The notes: a model not told the origin generated them from the sequence alone. A DNA stretch of 64,000 nt from Maritimibacter sp. (GCA_017792445.1 CP051232.1:3942001-4006000), one strand, 5' to 3'. Shown: positions 8,459 to 19,983, counted from the stretch's first letter. A program made the numbers and translations.

Positions 8459-9112
8459 CTAGCGCGTGCTTTCGGTCAGACGGCGGCGGACGTAGCTGTC
8501 GACGTGGCCGATCATCTGCTCCATGTGCGGATCCTCGAAGAAGTGGCCAGCGCCTTCGACTTCTTCGTGGGTGATCGTGATGCCCTTCTGCTCGTGCAGC
8601 TTGTCGACCAGCGCATGCGTGTCGCGCGGCGGCGCCACGCGGTCGGCGGTGCCGTTGATGATCAGGCCCGAGGACGGGCAGGGGGCGAGGAACGAGAAGT
8701 CGTACATGTTCGCGGGCGGCGACACCGAGATGAAGCCGGTGATCTCGGGGCGCCGCATCAGAAGCTGCATGCCGATCCACGCGCCGAACGAGAACCCGGC
8801 GACCCAGCAATGCTTGGCATTCTGGTTCATCGACTGCAGGTAATCGAGCGCCGACGCGGCATCCGACAGTTCGCCGATGCCCTGATCGTATTCGCCCTGG
8901 CTGCGTCCGACGCCGCGGAAATTGAACCGCAGCACGGTGAAGCCCATGTTGTGAAAGGCGTAGTGCAGGTTGTAGACGACGCGGTTGTTCATCGTCCCGC
9001 CGAATTGCGGGTGCGGGTGAAGGATGATGGCAATCGGAGAGTCCTTGGTCTTCTGGGGATGATACCGCCCCTCAAGACGGCCCTCCGGGCCGGGAAAGAT
9101 AACCTCGGGCAT
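8459..9112 (-). CDS. Alpha/beta hydrolase
   Basis: 217 residues. Nucleophile elbow 'AGFSFGAW' near residue 107, oxyanion-side 'LHPHPQFGGTMNN' near 31 (the HPHP..GG.M motif of the YfhR/dienelactone-hydrolase-like subgroup), Asp in 'INGTADRVAPP' and His in 'VEGAGHFF' complete the triad. No signal peptide, so cytosolic. A strong ribosome-binding site (AAGGAGG) stands before the ATG. It is divergent from iscR and shares the 166-bp gap that carries the iron control element. The substrate is unknown; the subgroup contains esterases and peptidase-like enzymes. Confidence 0.85.
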   Translation of the reverse strand: MPEVIFPGPEGRLEGRYHPQKTKDSPIAIILHPHPQFGGTMNNRVVYNLHYAFHNMGFTVLRFNFRGVGRSQGEYDQGIGELSDAASALDYLQSMNQNAKHCWVAGFSFGAWIGMQLLMRRPEITGFISVSPPANMYDFSFLAPCPSSGLIINGTADRVAPPRDTHALVDKLHEQKGITITHEEVEGAGHFFEDPHMEQMIGHVDSYVRRRLTESTR

Positions 9113-9151
9113 TTGCCTCCTTCTGCTCCTTGCATTATGCCGCGGCTAATC

Positions 9152-9180
9152 TTGACGAAATTAGTCGGGCATCTTAGAAC
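9152..9180 (+). promoter_or_regulatory. Sigma-70-type promoter of the isc/suf operon
   Basis: TTGACG at 9152-9157 and TAGAAC at 9175-9180, separated by 17 bases, about 100 bases before iscR. The -10 box lies inside the iron control element, so a bound repressor would block RNA polymerase. Confidence 0.55.
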
Positions 9181-9188
9181 GCTTCTAA
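9174..9188 (+). promoter_or_regulatory. Iron control element (Irr-type ICE box)
   Basis: TTAGAA-CGC-TTCTAA is a perfect match to the ICE consensus TTAGAA-N3-TTCTAA known from Irr-regulated genes of alphaproteobacteria. It overlaps the -10 region of the isc/suf promoter, the position expected for repression. Whether Irr itself binds has not been shown here; the spacing to the divergent hydrolase start (62 bases) would allow it to act on both sides. Confidence 0.75.
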
Positions 9189-9278
9189 AACCTGTTGCGA
9201 CAGCAGGCCGCTTTGGGTCAGAATGCAGTTAATGATCGTGTCGCGTGAGGTCAATGGAATAAGGGGGCTGTGAAGGCC

Positions 9279-9740
9279 ATGAAACTGTCTACGAAGGGTC
9301 GTTACGCCATGGTCGCGCTTGCCGATCTTGCGCTGCAGCCTCCCGAATCGTTGTCCTCGCTGGGTGAATTGTCGAAGCGCCAGAGCATCTCGCTGCCCTA
9401 TCTGGAACAACTCTTCGTCAAGCTGCGCCGCGCCGGGCTGGTGGAGTCGGTGCGCGGCCCGGGCGGCGGCTATCGTCTGGCAAAGCCCGCGTCCGATATC
9501 CGCGTGTCCGAGGTTCTGGGCGCCGTGGACGAGACCGTCAGCGCGATGCACACCGGCGCGGGCGCGTCGGGCGGCCTGTCGGGCAGCCGCGCGCAGTCGT
9601 TGACCAACCGGCTGTGGGAAGGGCTGTCGGCGCATGTCTACGTGTTCCTGCACCAGACCCGCCTTTCGGACGTGATCACCAACGATCTGGCGCCCTGTCC
9701 GGCGGTCCCGACCCTGTTCGCCGTCGTGGACGAGGACTGA
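9279..9740 (+). CDS. iscR: Rrf2-family regulator IscR, single-cysteine type
   Basis: 153 residues. Winged helix at 1-80 opens with 'MKLSTKGRYAMVAL', the IscR/Rrf2 signature, and has the 'VRGPGGGYRLA' wing. In E. coli IscR three cysteines between residues 92 and 104 bind a [2Fe-2S] cluster; here that loop is Ala/Gly/Ser-rich and the only cysteine is Cys140. This matches the unusual IscR described from Rhodobacter sphaeroides. It heads the Fe-S operon and should report Fe-S or iron status. A GTG at 9270 is an alternative start adding three residues; I prefer the ATG that aligns with the family. Confidence 0.92.
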   Translation: MKLSTKGRYAMVALADLALQPPESLSSLGELSKRQSISLPYLEQLFVKLRRAGLVESVRGPGGGYRLAKPASDIRVSEVLGAVDETVSAMHTGAGASGGLSGSRAQSLTNRLWEGLSAHVYVFLHQTRLSDVITNDLAPCPAVPTLFAVVDED

Positions 9741-9789
9741 CGGGCCGGACTGCCTGCTGCAACTTACTGAACTAGAAACGGAAAACGCC

Positions 9790-10836
9790 GTGAAGCCACG
9801 CGCTTATCTCGATTGGAATGCCACGACCCCGCTGCGCCCGGAAGCGCGCGAGGCGATGGTGGCCGCCATGGAGATCGCGGGCAATCCGTCTTCCGTCCAT
9901 GCCGAGGGCCGCAAGGCGAAGGCGCTGATCGAGAACGCGCGCAACCGCATCGCGGCCGCCTTCGGGGCGGATGGTGCCGATATCGTGTTCACCTCCGGCT
10001 CGACCGAGGGCGCGGCGCTGGCGCTGGAGGGTCGCGGGCTGCATGGCGCCGAGGTCGAGCATGACGCCGTGGCCAGCTGGGTCACGACCGATCTGCCGGT
10101 GGCCGCCGATGGTGCGGTGACCGTGTCCGACCCGGCTGCGTCAACCTTGCAGCTTGCGAATTCCGAGACCGGCGTTATTCAGACGCTGCCCGAAGGTCTT
10201 GCCGTATGCGATGCGACGCAGGCCTGGGGCAAGCTTCCGGTCGCGTTCAACTGGATGGGCTGCACGATGGCGCTGGCCTCGGCGCACAAGCTGGGCGGCC
10301 CCAAGGGCATCGGCGCGCTGATCCTGAAGCGGGGCACCGACCTTGCCGCGCGGATCAAGGGCGGGGGGCAAGAGATGGGGCGCCGCTCGGGCACCGAGAA
10401 CGTCATCGGGATCGCCGGTTTCGCCGCCGCCGCAGAGGCCGCGATGCGCGATCTTGACGCCGGGGCATGGGGCCGGGTCGAGAAATTTAGAAATATTCTA
10501 GAAAGTGGCATTGTGGCCGCCGCGCCAGAGGTTATCTTAGCCGGAAAAGATTCATCCCGGTTGCCGAATACCGCGAATTTCGCGGTGCCGGGCTGGAAGG
10601 GCGAGACGCAGGTCATGCAGATGGACCTTGCGGGATTTGCCATCTCGGCAGGCTCGGCCTGCTCCAGCGGCAAGGTCCGTGCCAGCCGGGTGCTGCGGGC
10701 CATGGGATACGACGACGAGGTGGCGTCCTCGGCGATCCGGGTTTCGCTCGGGCCGGACACCACCGAAGAGGAAATCGGGCGTTTCATCGACGCCTGGACC
10801 GCGCAGTACCGGAAGTTCCGGCAGCGCGCGGCCTGA
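9790..10836 (+). CDS. iscS: Cysteine desulfurase, IscS/NifS type
   Basis: 348-residue class V PLP enzyme that takes sulfur from cysteine as a protein persulfide for Fe-S assembly. N-terminus '[14 protein letters not shown]' and PLP lysine in '[10 protein letters not shown]' are clear; the catalytic cysteine is in 'SAGSACSSG', as in group I (IscS) desulfurases. GTG start, at a position that matches the family. It is somewhat shorter than E. coli IscS. A second desulfurase, sufS, closes the same operon. An AT-rich patch (10486-10560) inside the gene carries a near-perfect ICE-like sequence. Confidence 0.92.
   Translation: MKPRAYLDWNATTPLRPEAREAMVAAMEIAGNPSSVHAEGRKAKALIENARNRIAAAFGADGADIVFTSGSTEGAALALEGRGLHGAEVEHDAVASWVTTDLPVAADGAVTVSDPAASTLQLANSETGVIQTLPEGLAVCDATQAWGKLPVAFNWMGCTMALASAHKLGGPKGIGALILKRGTDLAARIKGGGQEMGRRSGTENVIGIAGFAAAAEAAMRDLDAGAWGRVEKFRNILESGIVAAAPEVILAGKDSSRLPNTANFAVPGWKGETQVMQMDLAGFAISAGSACSSGKVRASRVLRAMGYDDEVASSAIRVSLGPDTTEEEIGRFIDAWTAQYRKFRQRAA
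10487..10501 (+). promoter_or_regulatory. ICE-like sequence inside iscS
   Basis: TTAGAA-ATA-TTCTAG matches the ICE consensus at 11 of 12 fixed positions and lies in the coding sequence, in a patch much richer in A/T than its surroundings. It might be an accessory site or chance. Confidence 0.25.
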
Positions 10837-10855
10837 CAGAAGGAAAGGCCAGGAC

Positions 10856-12378
<1,523 letters not shown>

Positions 12379-12379
<1 letters not shown>

Positions 12380-12975
12380 TGAGCGCGCCGTCCGCCAGCG
12401 CGCGTCCGACGCTGACGCTGCCCGAGGCCGAGGCTGCCTGCCTGCGCGATCACTATCGCGCGGCGGGCATGATCCTCGAATACGGCAGCGGAGGCTCGAC
12501 GGTTCTGGCGGGCGAGCTGGGAAAGACGGTGATCTCTGTCGAAAGCGATCTCGACTGGGTCGCGTCGATGGAGGCGTGGTTCGCCGACAACCCGGTGAAG
12601 GGCGATGTGCGACTGCACCCCGTCAACGTCGGGAAGACCGGGAAGTGGGGCACGCCCGTCGATGAAAGCGGCTGGCGCAGCTATCACAAGTACCCGGTAA
12701 GCGTCTGGGATCGTGACGATTTCAGGCAGCCGGACCTTGTGCTGATCGACGGCCGCTTTCGGGCGGCCTGCCTTCTGACCGTGATGATGCGGACGCTGAA
12801 GGCGGTGACGGTGCTGTTCGACGACTATGCCGAACGCGCCCGCTATCACGCCGTCGAACGCTGGATCAGACCCGTCGCGATGCACGGCCGGATGGCGGTG
12901 TTCGAGGCGTCGCCATGGACCATACCGCCGCGCGATCTGGCGGCGGTGCTGACGATATTCAACAGGCCGCTTTAG
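12379..12975 (+). CDS. Methyltransferase-fold protein of unknown function in the suf operon
   Basis: 198 residues. A Rossmann-like nucleotide-binding pattern is readable: 'ILEYGSGGSTVLA' (motif I), 'VISVESDLDW' (acidic end of strand 2), 'PDLVLIDGRFRAAC' and 'VLFDDYAERARYHAVER'. This fits class I SAM-dependent methyltransferases of the FkbM/MT24-like kind, but no substrate motif is evident. It is coupled to sufB through a one-base TGATG overlap, so it is made with the Fe-S machinery. Whether it acts on it is not known. Confidence 0.65.
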
Positions 12976-13063
12976 GCGGCTTCAGGGAACCGGGTGACAG
13001 GCGGAACGCTGCCGTCACCCACAGGAACAGGGCCGGATGGCCCACGCGATACGAGGAAGAAAA

Positions 13064-13819
13064 ATGCTGGAAATCAAAAACCTGCACGTCAAACTTGAGG
13101 AAGAGGACAAGCAGATCCTGAAAGGCGTCGATCTGAAGATCGGCGCGGGCGAGGTCCATGCGATCATGGGCCCGAACGGGTCCGGCAAATCGACCCTGTC
13201 CTATGTCCTGTCGGGCCGCGACGGCTATGAAGTGACCGAGGGCAGCGCCTCGCTTCTGGGCGAGGAACTGCTGGACATGGAGCCCGAGGAACGCGCCGCC
13301 GCCGGCCTGTTCCTTGCGTTCCAGTACCCGGTCGAGATCCCCGGCGTCGGCAACATGACCTTCCTGCGCACCGCCCTGAACGCCCAGCGCAAGGCGCGCG
13401 GCGAAGAGGAAATGAGCGCCGCCGACTTCCTCAAGATGATCCGCGAGAAGGCGAAGACGCTGAAGATCGACAGCGAGATGCTGAAGCGCCCGGTCAACAT
13501 GGGCTTCTCGGGCGGCGAGAAAAAGCGCAACGAGATCCTGCAGATGGCCGTTCTGGAACCGAAGATGTGCGTTCTCGATGAAACGGACTCGGGCCTTGAC
13601 GTCGACGCGATGAAGCTGGTGTCGGACGGCGTGAACGCGCTGCGCGACGCGGGCCGTTCGTTCCTTGTCATCACCCACTACCAGCGTCTGCTGAACCACA
13701 TCGTTCCGGACGTGGTGCACATCATGGCCGATGGCCGGATCATCAAGACCGGCGGCAAGGAACTGGCCCTCGAGGTCGAGGAAAACGGCTATGCCGACAT
13801 CCTGAACGAGGTGGCGTAA
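13064..13819 (+). CDS. sufC: Fe-S assembly ATPase SufC
   Basis: 251-residue ABC-type ATPase that drives conformational change in SufBCD. Walker A 'GPNGSGKST' near residue 33, the SufC-specific signature 'GFSGGEKKRNE' near 147, Walker B 'CVLDETDSGLD' and switch His in 'VITHYQRLL'. The start is the ATG after AGGAAGAAAA; sufD follows with a one-base overlap. Confidence 0.97.
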   Translation: MLEIKNLHVKLEEEDKQILKGVDLKIGAGEVHAIMGPNGSGKSTLSYVLSGRDGYEVTEGSASLLGEELLDMEPEERAAAGLFLAFQYPVEIPGVGNMTFLRTALNAQRKARGEEEMSAADFLKMIREKAKTLKIDSEMLKRPVNMGFSGGEKKRNEILQMAVLEPKMCVLDETDSGLDVDAMKLVSDGVNALRDAGRSFLVITHYQRLLNHIVPDVVHIMADGRIIKTGGKELALEVEENGYADILNEVA

Positions 13820-15108
13820 TGGCTTTGCCGCAAGTCAAACAGGATGCGACCGACGCCCGGCTGGCCGCGCTGACGATGCCCGAAGGCTCGGGCTGGGCGA
13901 CCGCCGCGCGCGAGGATGCGCTGGCGCGGGTGCAGACCATGGGCCTTCCGGGCCGTCGCGACGAGTACTGGAAGTTCACCCGCCCGGACCTGCTGACCTC
14001 GGTCGAGCCGAAACCGGCGGCGATCTTCGCGAATGACGAAACGCCGCTGTTCAGCGAGATCGACCGGGTGCGGCTGGTGTTCGTCGACGGCGTGTTCGAC
14101 GCCGCGCAATCCGACGATCCGGCGCTGGCAGGGGTCGAGATCGACCGTCTGGCCGACGCGACCCAGACCGACATTCACTGGGCGCGTGACGTCTATGGCG
14201 TACTGGAAGCCCGTGGGCAGAAACCGGTCGAACGTCCGCTTGCCGCGCTGAACACCGCCTTCGCGACCGATGGCGTCATGATCCGCGCAACCGGCAAGGC
14301 CAAGCTGCCCGTGTCGCTGGTCTACCTGCATCAAAGCGAAACCTCGGACGCGATCCTGCACCATTGCATCAAGGTCGAGCCCGGCGCGGAACTGACGGTG
14401 CTGGAAAACGGCCCCGCGGCAGCCCGCTTCAACAAGGTGATGGAAGTCGAGGTCGCCGACGGCGCCGCGTTCCACCACGTGCGCGCGCAGGGCCGCGACC
14501 ACGAACGGCAGGCGGTGACCCACATCTTCGCCCGTCTCGGGACGGAAAGCACGTTCAAGTCGTTCACCATGACCTCGAACGGGATCATGACCCGGAACGA
14601 GTGCATCGTCGAACTGACCGGCGACGACGCCATCGCCCACGTGGCGGGCGCCTGCCTTGGCGACGGTGACTTCCACCACGACGACACCGTGTTCATCACC
14701 CACGACGCGCAGAACTGCGAGTCGCGGCAGGTGTTCAAGAAAGTGCTGCGCAACGGCGCGACCGGCGTGTTCCAAGGCAAGATCCTGGTACAGCCCGACG
14801 CCCAGAAGACCGACGGCTACCAGATCAGCCAGTCGCTGCTGCTGGACGACGACAGCAACTTCTACGCCAAGCCGGAACTCGAGATCTATGCCGACGACGT
14901 GCAGTGCTCGCACGGCTCGACCTCGGGTGCCATCGACGAGACGGCGCTGTTCTACCTGCGCTCGCGCGGGATCCCCGAGCCGAAGGCGCAGGATCTGATG
15001 GTGCTGGCCTTCCTCGCCGAGGCGATCGAAGAGATCGACAACAAGGCCATCGCCGAGGACGTGCTTGTGCGCCTGTCGGCCTGGCTGGAGCGGCGGCGCA
15101 AGGGCTGA
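13819..15108 (+). CDS. sufD: Fe-S assembly protein SufD
   Basis: 429 residues, the SufB paralogue that completes the SufBC2D complex and is linked to iron acquisition. Marks: 'GRRDEYWKFTRPDL' at the N-terminus, 'LENGPAA.RFNKVMEVEVADG' in the beta-helix, and 'CSHGSTSGAIDETALFYLRSRGI' near the end, whose 'SHG.T.G' is the SufD signature. Its stop overlaps the start of the membrane-protein gene downstream. Confidence 0.96.
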   Translation: MALPQVKQDATDARLAALTMPEGSGWATAAREDALARVQTMGLPGRRDEYWKFTRPDLLTSVEPKPAAIFANDETPLFSEIDRVRLVFVDGVFDAAQSDDPALAGVEIDRLADATQTDIHWARDVYGVLEARGQKPVERPLAALNTAFATDGVMIRATGKAKLPVSLVYLHQSETSDAILHHCIKVEPGAELTVLENGPAAARFNKVMEVEVADGAAFHHVRAQGRDHERQAVTHIFARLGTESTFKSFTMTSNGIMTRNECIVELTGDDAIAHVAGACLGDGDFHHDDTVFITHDAQNCESRQVFKKVLRNGATGVFQGKILVQPDAQKTDGYQISQSLLLDDDSNFYAKPELEIYADDVQCSHGSTSGAIDETALFYLRSRGIPEPKAQDLMVLAFLAEAIEEIDNKAIAEDVLVRLSAWLERRRKG

Positions 15109-15602
15109 TGGCTCTGACGACCGACATCGTCGCGATGTACCGCCGCCCCCGGGCGGTGGTGCGTCGCCATCTGGCGGCGGGGCAGCGCGAGGACCGCGCG
15201 CTGTTCTACCTGATGCTCGCTTGCGCGCTGATCTTCGTGTCGCAGTGGCCGCGCCTGTCGCGCGAAGCCTATCTTGACGCCGAGGTGCCGCTTCAGGCGC
15301 TGCTTGGCGGTGCTCTGATGGCATGGATGTTCCTTGCCCCGCTGGCGCTTTACGCTCTGGCCGCGCTGACCCATCTGATCGCGATGATCGTGGGCGGGCA
15401 GGGGTCTTGGTACTCGGCCCGGCTGGCGCTCTTCTGGTCGCTGCTGGCGGCGGTACCGCTGTGGCTGCTGACCGGGCTGGTCGCGGGTTTCATCGGCCCC
15501 GGCCCGGCGCTCAGCCTGACGGGCGGGCTTGCGCTTGCGGTGTTTCTGCTGTTCTGGGGGGTGAGCCTTTGGGAAACGGAACGGACAGCCGAAGCCGCAT
15601 GA
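15108..15602 (+). CDS. YIP1-like membrane protein
   Basis: 164 residues with four predicted membrane segments (about 38-56, 70-92, 108-128, 134-154). It resembles small YIP1/DUF-type proteins that recur in the suf operon of Rhodobacterales. There is no catalytic motif. It is coupled at both ends by start/stop overlaps, and the next gene encodes a related membrane protein, so the two may act as a pair in the inner membrane. Function unknown. Confidence 0.7.
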   Translation: MALTTDIVAMYRRPRAVVRRHLAAGQREDRALFYLMLACALIFVSQWPRLSREAYLDAEVPLQALLGGALMAWMFLAPLALYALAALTHLIAMIVGGQGSWYSARLALFWSLLAAVPLWLLTGLVAGFIGPGPALSLTGGLALAVFLLFWGVSLWETERTAEAA

Positions 15603-16193
15603 TGCCTGACGTGAAAACCCTGCTGGGCAACGTGTGGTCCAGCATCGCGAAACCGCGCGACGTGGCGCGCTGGGTGATGTCCTACGACCTGCCGGTGCGC
15701 TTGCGCTGGGAGGTGTTGCTGCTGGTCGTGGTGCTGAGCGTCATCGCGGCGCATGTCAGCATCGCCTATATCGCGCGGGCCGACGCTTTCGTGATGGGCG
15801 AGCTGGTGCTGAACCCGTGGACCACCGGCGTCCTGCAACTGACGGTCCTTGTGACCGCCGTCTTCGCCGTGCACCTGATTGGTCGCGCGATGGGCGGGCA
15901 GGGCGCGCTGGCCGATGCGATCCTGCTGATCGCGTGGTTGCAGTTCTGCCTTCTGTGCCTTCAGGTCGTTCAGACGCTGTTCTTGATCGTGATGCCGCCC
16001 ATCGCCGGGCTGATCGGAATCGCGGGCTTCGTCCTGTTCTTCTGGCTGCTGTCCAATTTCGTGGCCGAGCTGCATGGCTTCCGCTCGCTTGGCCTTGTGT
16101 TCGCGATGATCATCGTCTCGCTTCTGTCGATCATCTTCGCGCTGTCCCTGATCCTGACCCTGCTCGGGGTCGCCGTACCCGGAGCCTCTTTCG

Positions 16194-16201
<8 letters not shown>
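15599..16201 (+). CDS. YIP1-family membrane protein
   Basis: 200 residues, five hydrophobic segments (about 39-60, 75-98, 110-135, 140-163, 170-193). This fits the YIP1 family (PF04893). Two adjacent ATG codons (15599 and 15602) could start it; both overlap the previous stop. The 3' end overlaps sufS by 8 bases. Tight coupling on both sides says it is an integral part of the operon; no role in Fe-S assembly is established. Confidence 0.72.
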
Positions 16202-17420
<1,219 letters not shown>

Positions 17421-17433
17421 GGCGGCGGAGAGC

Positions 17434-17456
17434 ACGATCTTCTGAAAGATCGTTTT
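17434..17456 (+). terminator. Terminator of the isc/suf operon
   Basis: ACGATCTT and AAGATCGT form an 8-bp stem with a 4-base loop; the stem's last T runs into TTT, 14 bases after the sufS stop. Confidence 0.7.
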
Positions 17457-17459
17457 CGG

Positions 17460-17481
17460 CAATTTCTTCTAGAAGAAATTG
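17460..17481. repeat. Perfect 22-bp palindrome
   Basis: Half-site CAATTTCTTCT followed directly by its reverse complement, no spacer; centre TTCTAGAA. It lies between the convergent suf operon and methyltransferase gene, second of three stem-loops in a row. Confidence 0.8.
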
Positions 17482-17485
17482 AACA

Positions 17486-17511
17486 GGCAGAACTTTCTAG
17501 AAAGTTCTGCC
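17486..17511. repeat. Perfect 26-bp palindrome
   Basis: Half-site GGCAGAACTTTCT followed by its exact reverse complement, again centred on TTCTAGAA. It is 13 bases from the methyltransferase stop and could end that transcript, though neither side has a clear U-tract. It shares its centre with the neighbouring 22-bp palindrome. Confidence 0.8.
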
Positions 17512-17524
17512 ACTTCAGTCAGGC

Positions 17525-18538
17525 TTACGCGGGTTTCTTCGCCGTCGCCAGCATCGTCATCTCGGGAATCATCGCCCCGACCGAGACATTCGCGAACCCG
17601 GCCTTTTCCAGCGCCGCCGCAAGGCTTCCCGCATCCAGCGAGGCCGCGTGGGGCGTGAACGCCGTATGCTGCAACTGCCACAGCGCGGTCAGCGCCGGTC
17701 CACTGCGGTCGGCCTCGACGATGAAATCATGCACCAGCAGCGTCGCGCCGGGTTTCATCACCTTCATCGCCGCCTCGAACATCGGCGCGTGCATCTCGGC
17801 CGGGACGCCGGACAGCAGGTAAGACATCAGCACCACGTCCTGATCGCCCGGCCAGTCGAACCCGGTGGCGTCCGCCTCGACATAGTCGATCCGGTCGGTC
17901 AGCCCGGCCTCGGCCAGTTTCTCGCGACCCACGGCGACAACGTTCGGGAAGTCCACGATGGTCGAGGTCAGATCGGGGAACGCCTTGCAGAAGGTGATCG
18001 AGAAGGCGCCGGTGCCGCCGCCCACGTCCAGCATCCGCTTCGCGCCGGACAGGTCCAGCCGCTTGGTCAGCGCCCGCGCCGGACCCAACGAGCCCGCATG
18101 CTGGCTGTCGGAATAGACCCGCGCCTCTTCCGGGTCCGAGAACCACTCGGCATAGGATCCCGTCGCGCCTTCGGGCAGCTCATCCTTCAGGGCCGGCACA
18201 AGCTGATCCATCAGCGCGTACATCTGCTTGCCGACCTGCAGTTCAAGGTAATCGCTGAAATCGTACTTCTGGCCCTTGACCAGAAAGGCGGCTGCGGCGG
18301 GGGAGTTCTCGTAGATGCCGTCCTTCACTCCGACCAGCCCCAGCCCCGCAAGCGAGGTCAGCAGGGTGCGGGTTCGTTCGGGGTGGATGCCGGATTTGTC
18401 GCCCAGCTCCTCGGCGGTCATCGGACCGCCCGCGAGATGGTCGAAAAAGCCGAACTCGATCGCCGCGAAAAGCGCCTTCGACCCCATGAATCCGAAAGCA
18501 ATATCAGAGATTTCATGGGCTTCGGTGGCCAAGGTCAT
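17525..18538 (-). CDS. SAM-dependent methyltransferase, DsyB-like (putative DMSP synthesis enzyme)
   Basis: 337 residues. An N-terminal helical dimerisation/winged-helix domain (1-100, '[17 protein letters not shown]') precedes a Methyltransf_2 domain with motif I '[12 protein letters not shown]', motif II 'IVDFPNVV', motif III '[11 protein letters not shown]' and 'LLVHDFIVE'. The plan and length fit plant-type O-methyltransferases and in particular DsyB, the 4-methylthio-2-hydroxybutyrate S-methyltransferase of marine Rhodobacterales, which makes the DMSP precursor. I recall, but cannot verify here, that dsyB is often found beside isc/suf genes, which is the setting seen. Other O-methyltransferases (ASMT/CrtF-like) remain possible. 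Confidence 0.65.
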   Translation of the reverse strand: MTLATEAHEISDIAFGFMGSKALFAAIEFGFFDHLAGGPMTAEELGDKSGIHPERTRTLLTSLAGLGLVGVKDGIYENSPAAAAFLVKGQKYDFSDYLELQVGKQMYALMDQLVPALKDELPEGATGSYAEWFSDPEEARVYSDSQHAGSLGPARALTKRLDLSGAKRMLDVGGGTGAFSITFCKAFPDLTSTIVDFPNVVAVGREKLAEAGLTDRIDYVEADATGFDWPGDQDVVLMSYLLSGVPAEMHAPMFEAAMKVMKPGATLLVHDFIVEADRSGPALTALWQLQHTAFTPHAASLDAGSLAAALEKAGFANVSVGAMIPEMTMLATAKKPA

Positions 18539-18654
18539 ACTTGTCTCCTGTGTTGTGACGTGGCGACGTTAACAACCCGGGTCCCGAGATGACAGGTTTC
18601 GGGGGCCAATACCCATTGCACCGGTTCCAACTGCCCGATATAGGGGCAGCCAAG

Positions 18655-18731
<77 letters not shown>

Positions 18732-18774
18732 ATTGCCATTCCGTCGAAGTCTGACAGACCTCGGGCCAACCGGC

Positions 18775-19932
18775 TCAGGCGCTGCGCTTTTGCGCGATTT
18801 CCGCAAGAACGTCGTCGGTGTGTTCGCCGAGCTTCGGGGCCGGCGCGCTCAGGCCGGGACCGTCATGGGCGAAGCGGAAGCCTGCGTTCATCACGCGGTC
18901 CGTGCCGCCGGGCAGGTCAAGGAACAGGTCGCGGTCGCGGATCTGGTCGAAGGCCAGCGCCTCGTCCAGCGCGCGCACCTTGCCTGCGGGGACACCTGCG
19001 GCGGACAGGATCTCTTCCCACTCCAGGGCGGATTTCTCGGCAAAGCGGGCGCGCAGGATCTCTTGCAGCGCCGGGTCATTGGCCAGCCGCGCGTCGCGGT
19101 CGGCAAAGCGGGGATCGTCAATGAGACCGGCAAGATCCATCGCGCGGAACAGGCGTTCGACCTGCACCTGCTGGACTGCGCCGATGGTGATCTCTCCGTC
19201 GCCGGTGGCGAAAGTGTCGGCGGTGGGCGCGCCGGAAAAACCCCGGTTGCCCGCCCGGACCGGTTTCTGACCCGACATCAGCAGCGGCCCGACGACCGAA
19301 CTCATCATGACCAGCGTGGCATCCAGCATCGACACGTCGATGACCTGTCCCCGCCGCTCGGGGTCGGCCTGCCGCTGGGTGTAGGCGGCAAGGATCGCGA
19401 AGGCGGTCAACAGGGCGCTGTAGGTATCGACGATGGGAAAGCCGATGCGTTCGGCGGGGTCGCCCTCGTGTCCCGACAGGCTCATCAGGCCGGACACACT
19501 TTGGATCACCTGGTCGATGGCGGGGAAGTCCCGCATCGGTCCGGTCTGGCCGAAGCCGGAGACCGAGCAGTAGATCAGCGAGGGAAAAGCGGAGGTCAGG
19601 TCGTCCGCGCCAAGGCCCAGCCGTGCGGCGACGCCGGGGCGGAAATTCTCGACGAAGATATCGCAGGTTCCGGTCAGCGCGTGCGCCTGCGCGCGGCCCT
19701 CGGCGGTTTTCAGGTCCAGCACCACCGACCTTTTGCCCGCGTTTGCGCCCACGAAGGGTTCGGCCATTCCGGCGCGGCCCGGGGTGTGGGTGTAGAACCG
19801 CATCGCGTCACCTTGCGCCGGTTCGACCTTGATCACCTCGGCGCCCAGCAGCCGCAGGAACTGCGTGGCCAGCGGCCCGGCGATGACGTGGCTGAAATCC
19901 GCGATGCGGACACCGGCAAGCGGTTGCGCCAT
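18775..19932 (-). CDS. Family III CoA-transferase (CaiB/BaiF), copy 1
   Basis: 385 residues. 'GVRIADFSHVIAGPLATQFL' opens the fold; 'VENFRPGVAARLGL' and 'FPIVDTYSALLTAFAIL' follow, with the catalytic aspartate at Asp169, the same number as in formyl-CoA transferase. It moves CoA between carboxylic acids. It is transcribed divergently from the dehydratase-like operon, and its promoter region carries a palindrome (19963-19983) shared with the MarR gene's intergenic region, so it probably belongs to the same regulon. The acid substrate is unknown. Confidence 0.9.
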   Translation of the reverse strand: MAQPLAGVRIADFSHVIAGPLATQFLRLLGAEVIKVEPAQGDAMRFYTHTPGRAGMAEPFVGANAGKRSVVLDLKTAEGRAQAHALTGTCDIFVENFRPGVAARLGLGADDLTSAFPSLIYCSVSGFGQTGPMRDFPAIDQVIQSVSGLMSLSGHEGDPAERIGFPIVDTYSALLTAFAILAAYTQRQADPERRGQVIDVSMLDATLVMMSSVVGPLLMSGQKPVRAGNRGFSGAPTADTFATGDGEITIGAVQQVQVERLFRAMDLAGLIDDPRFADRDARLANDPALQEILRARFAEKSALEWEEILSAAGVPAGKVRALDEALAFDQIRDRDLFLDLPGGTDRVMNAGFRFAHDGPGLSAPAPKLGEHTDDVLAEIAQKRSA

Positions 19933-19962
19933 GGTTTCTCCTCCCTCCGGCTCGAGAGCCTT

Positions 19963-19983
19963 ATAGTTTCAAATGGAAACCAT
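19963..19983. promoter_or_regulatory. Candidate MarR operator 1 (CoA-transferase promoter)
   Basis: Palindrome with arms ATAGTTTC and GAAACCAT around AAATG, 31 bases before the CoA-transferase start; 7 of 8 arm positions pair. The arm ATAGTTTC and the AACCA end recur at 20602-20622. Confidence 0.6.
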
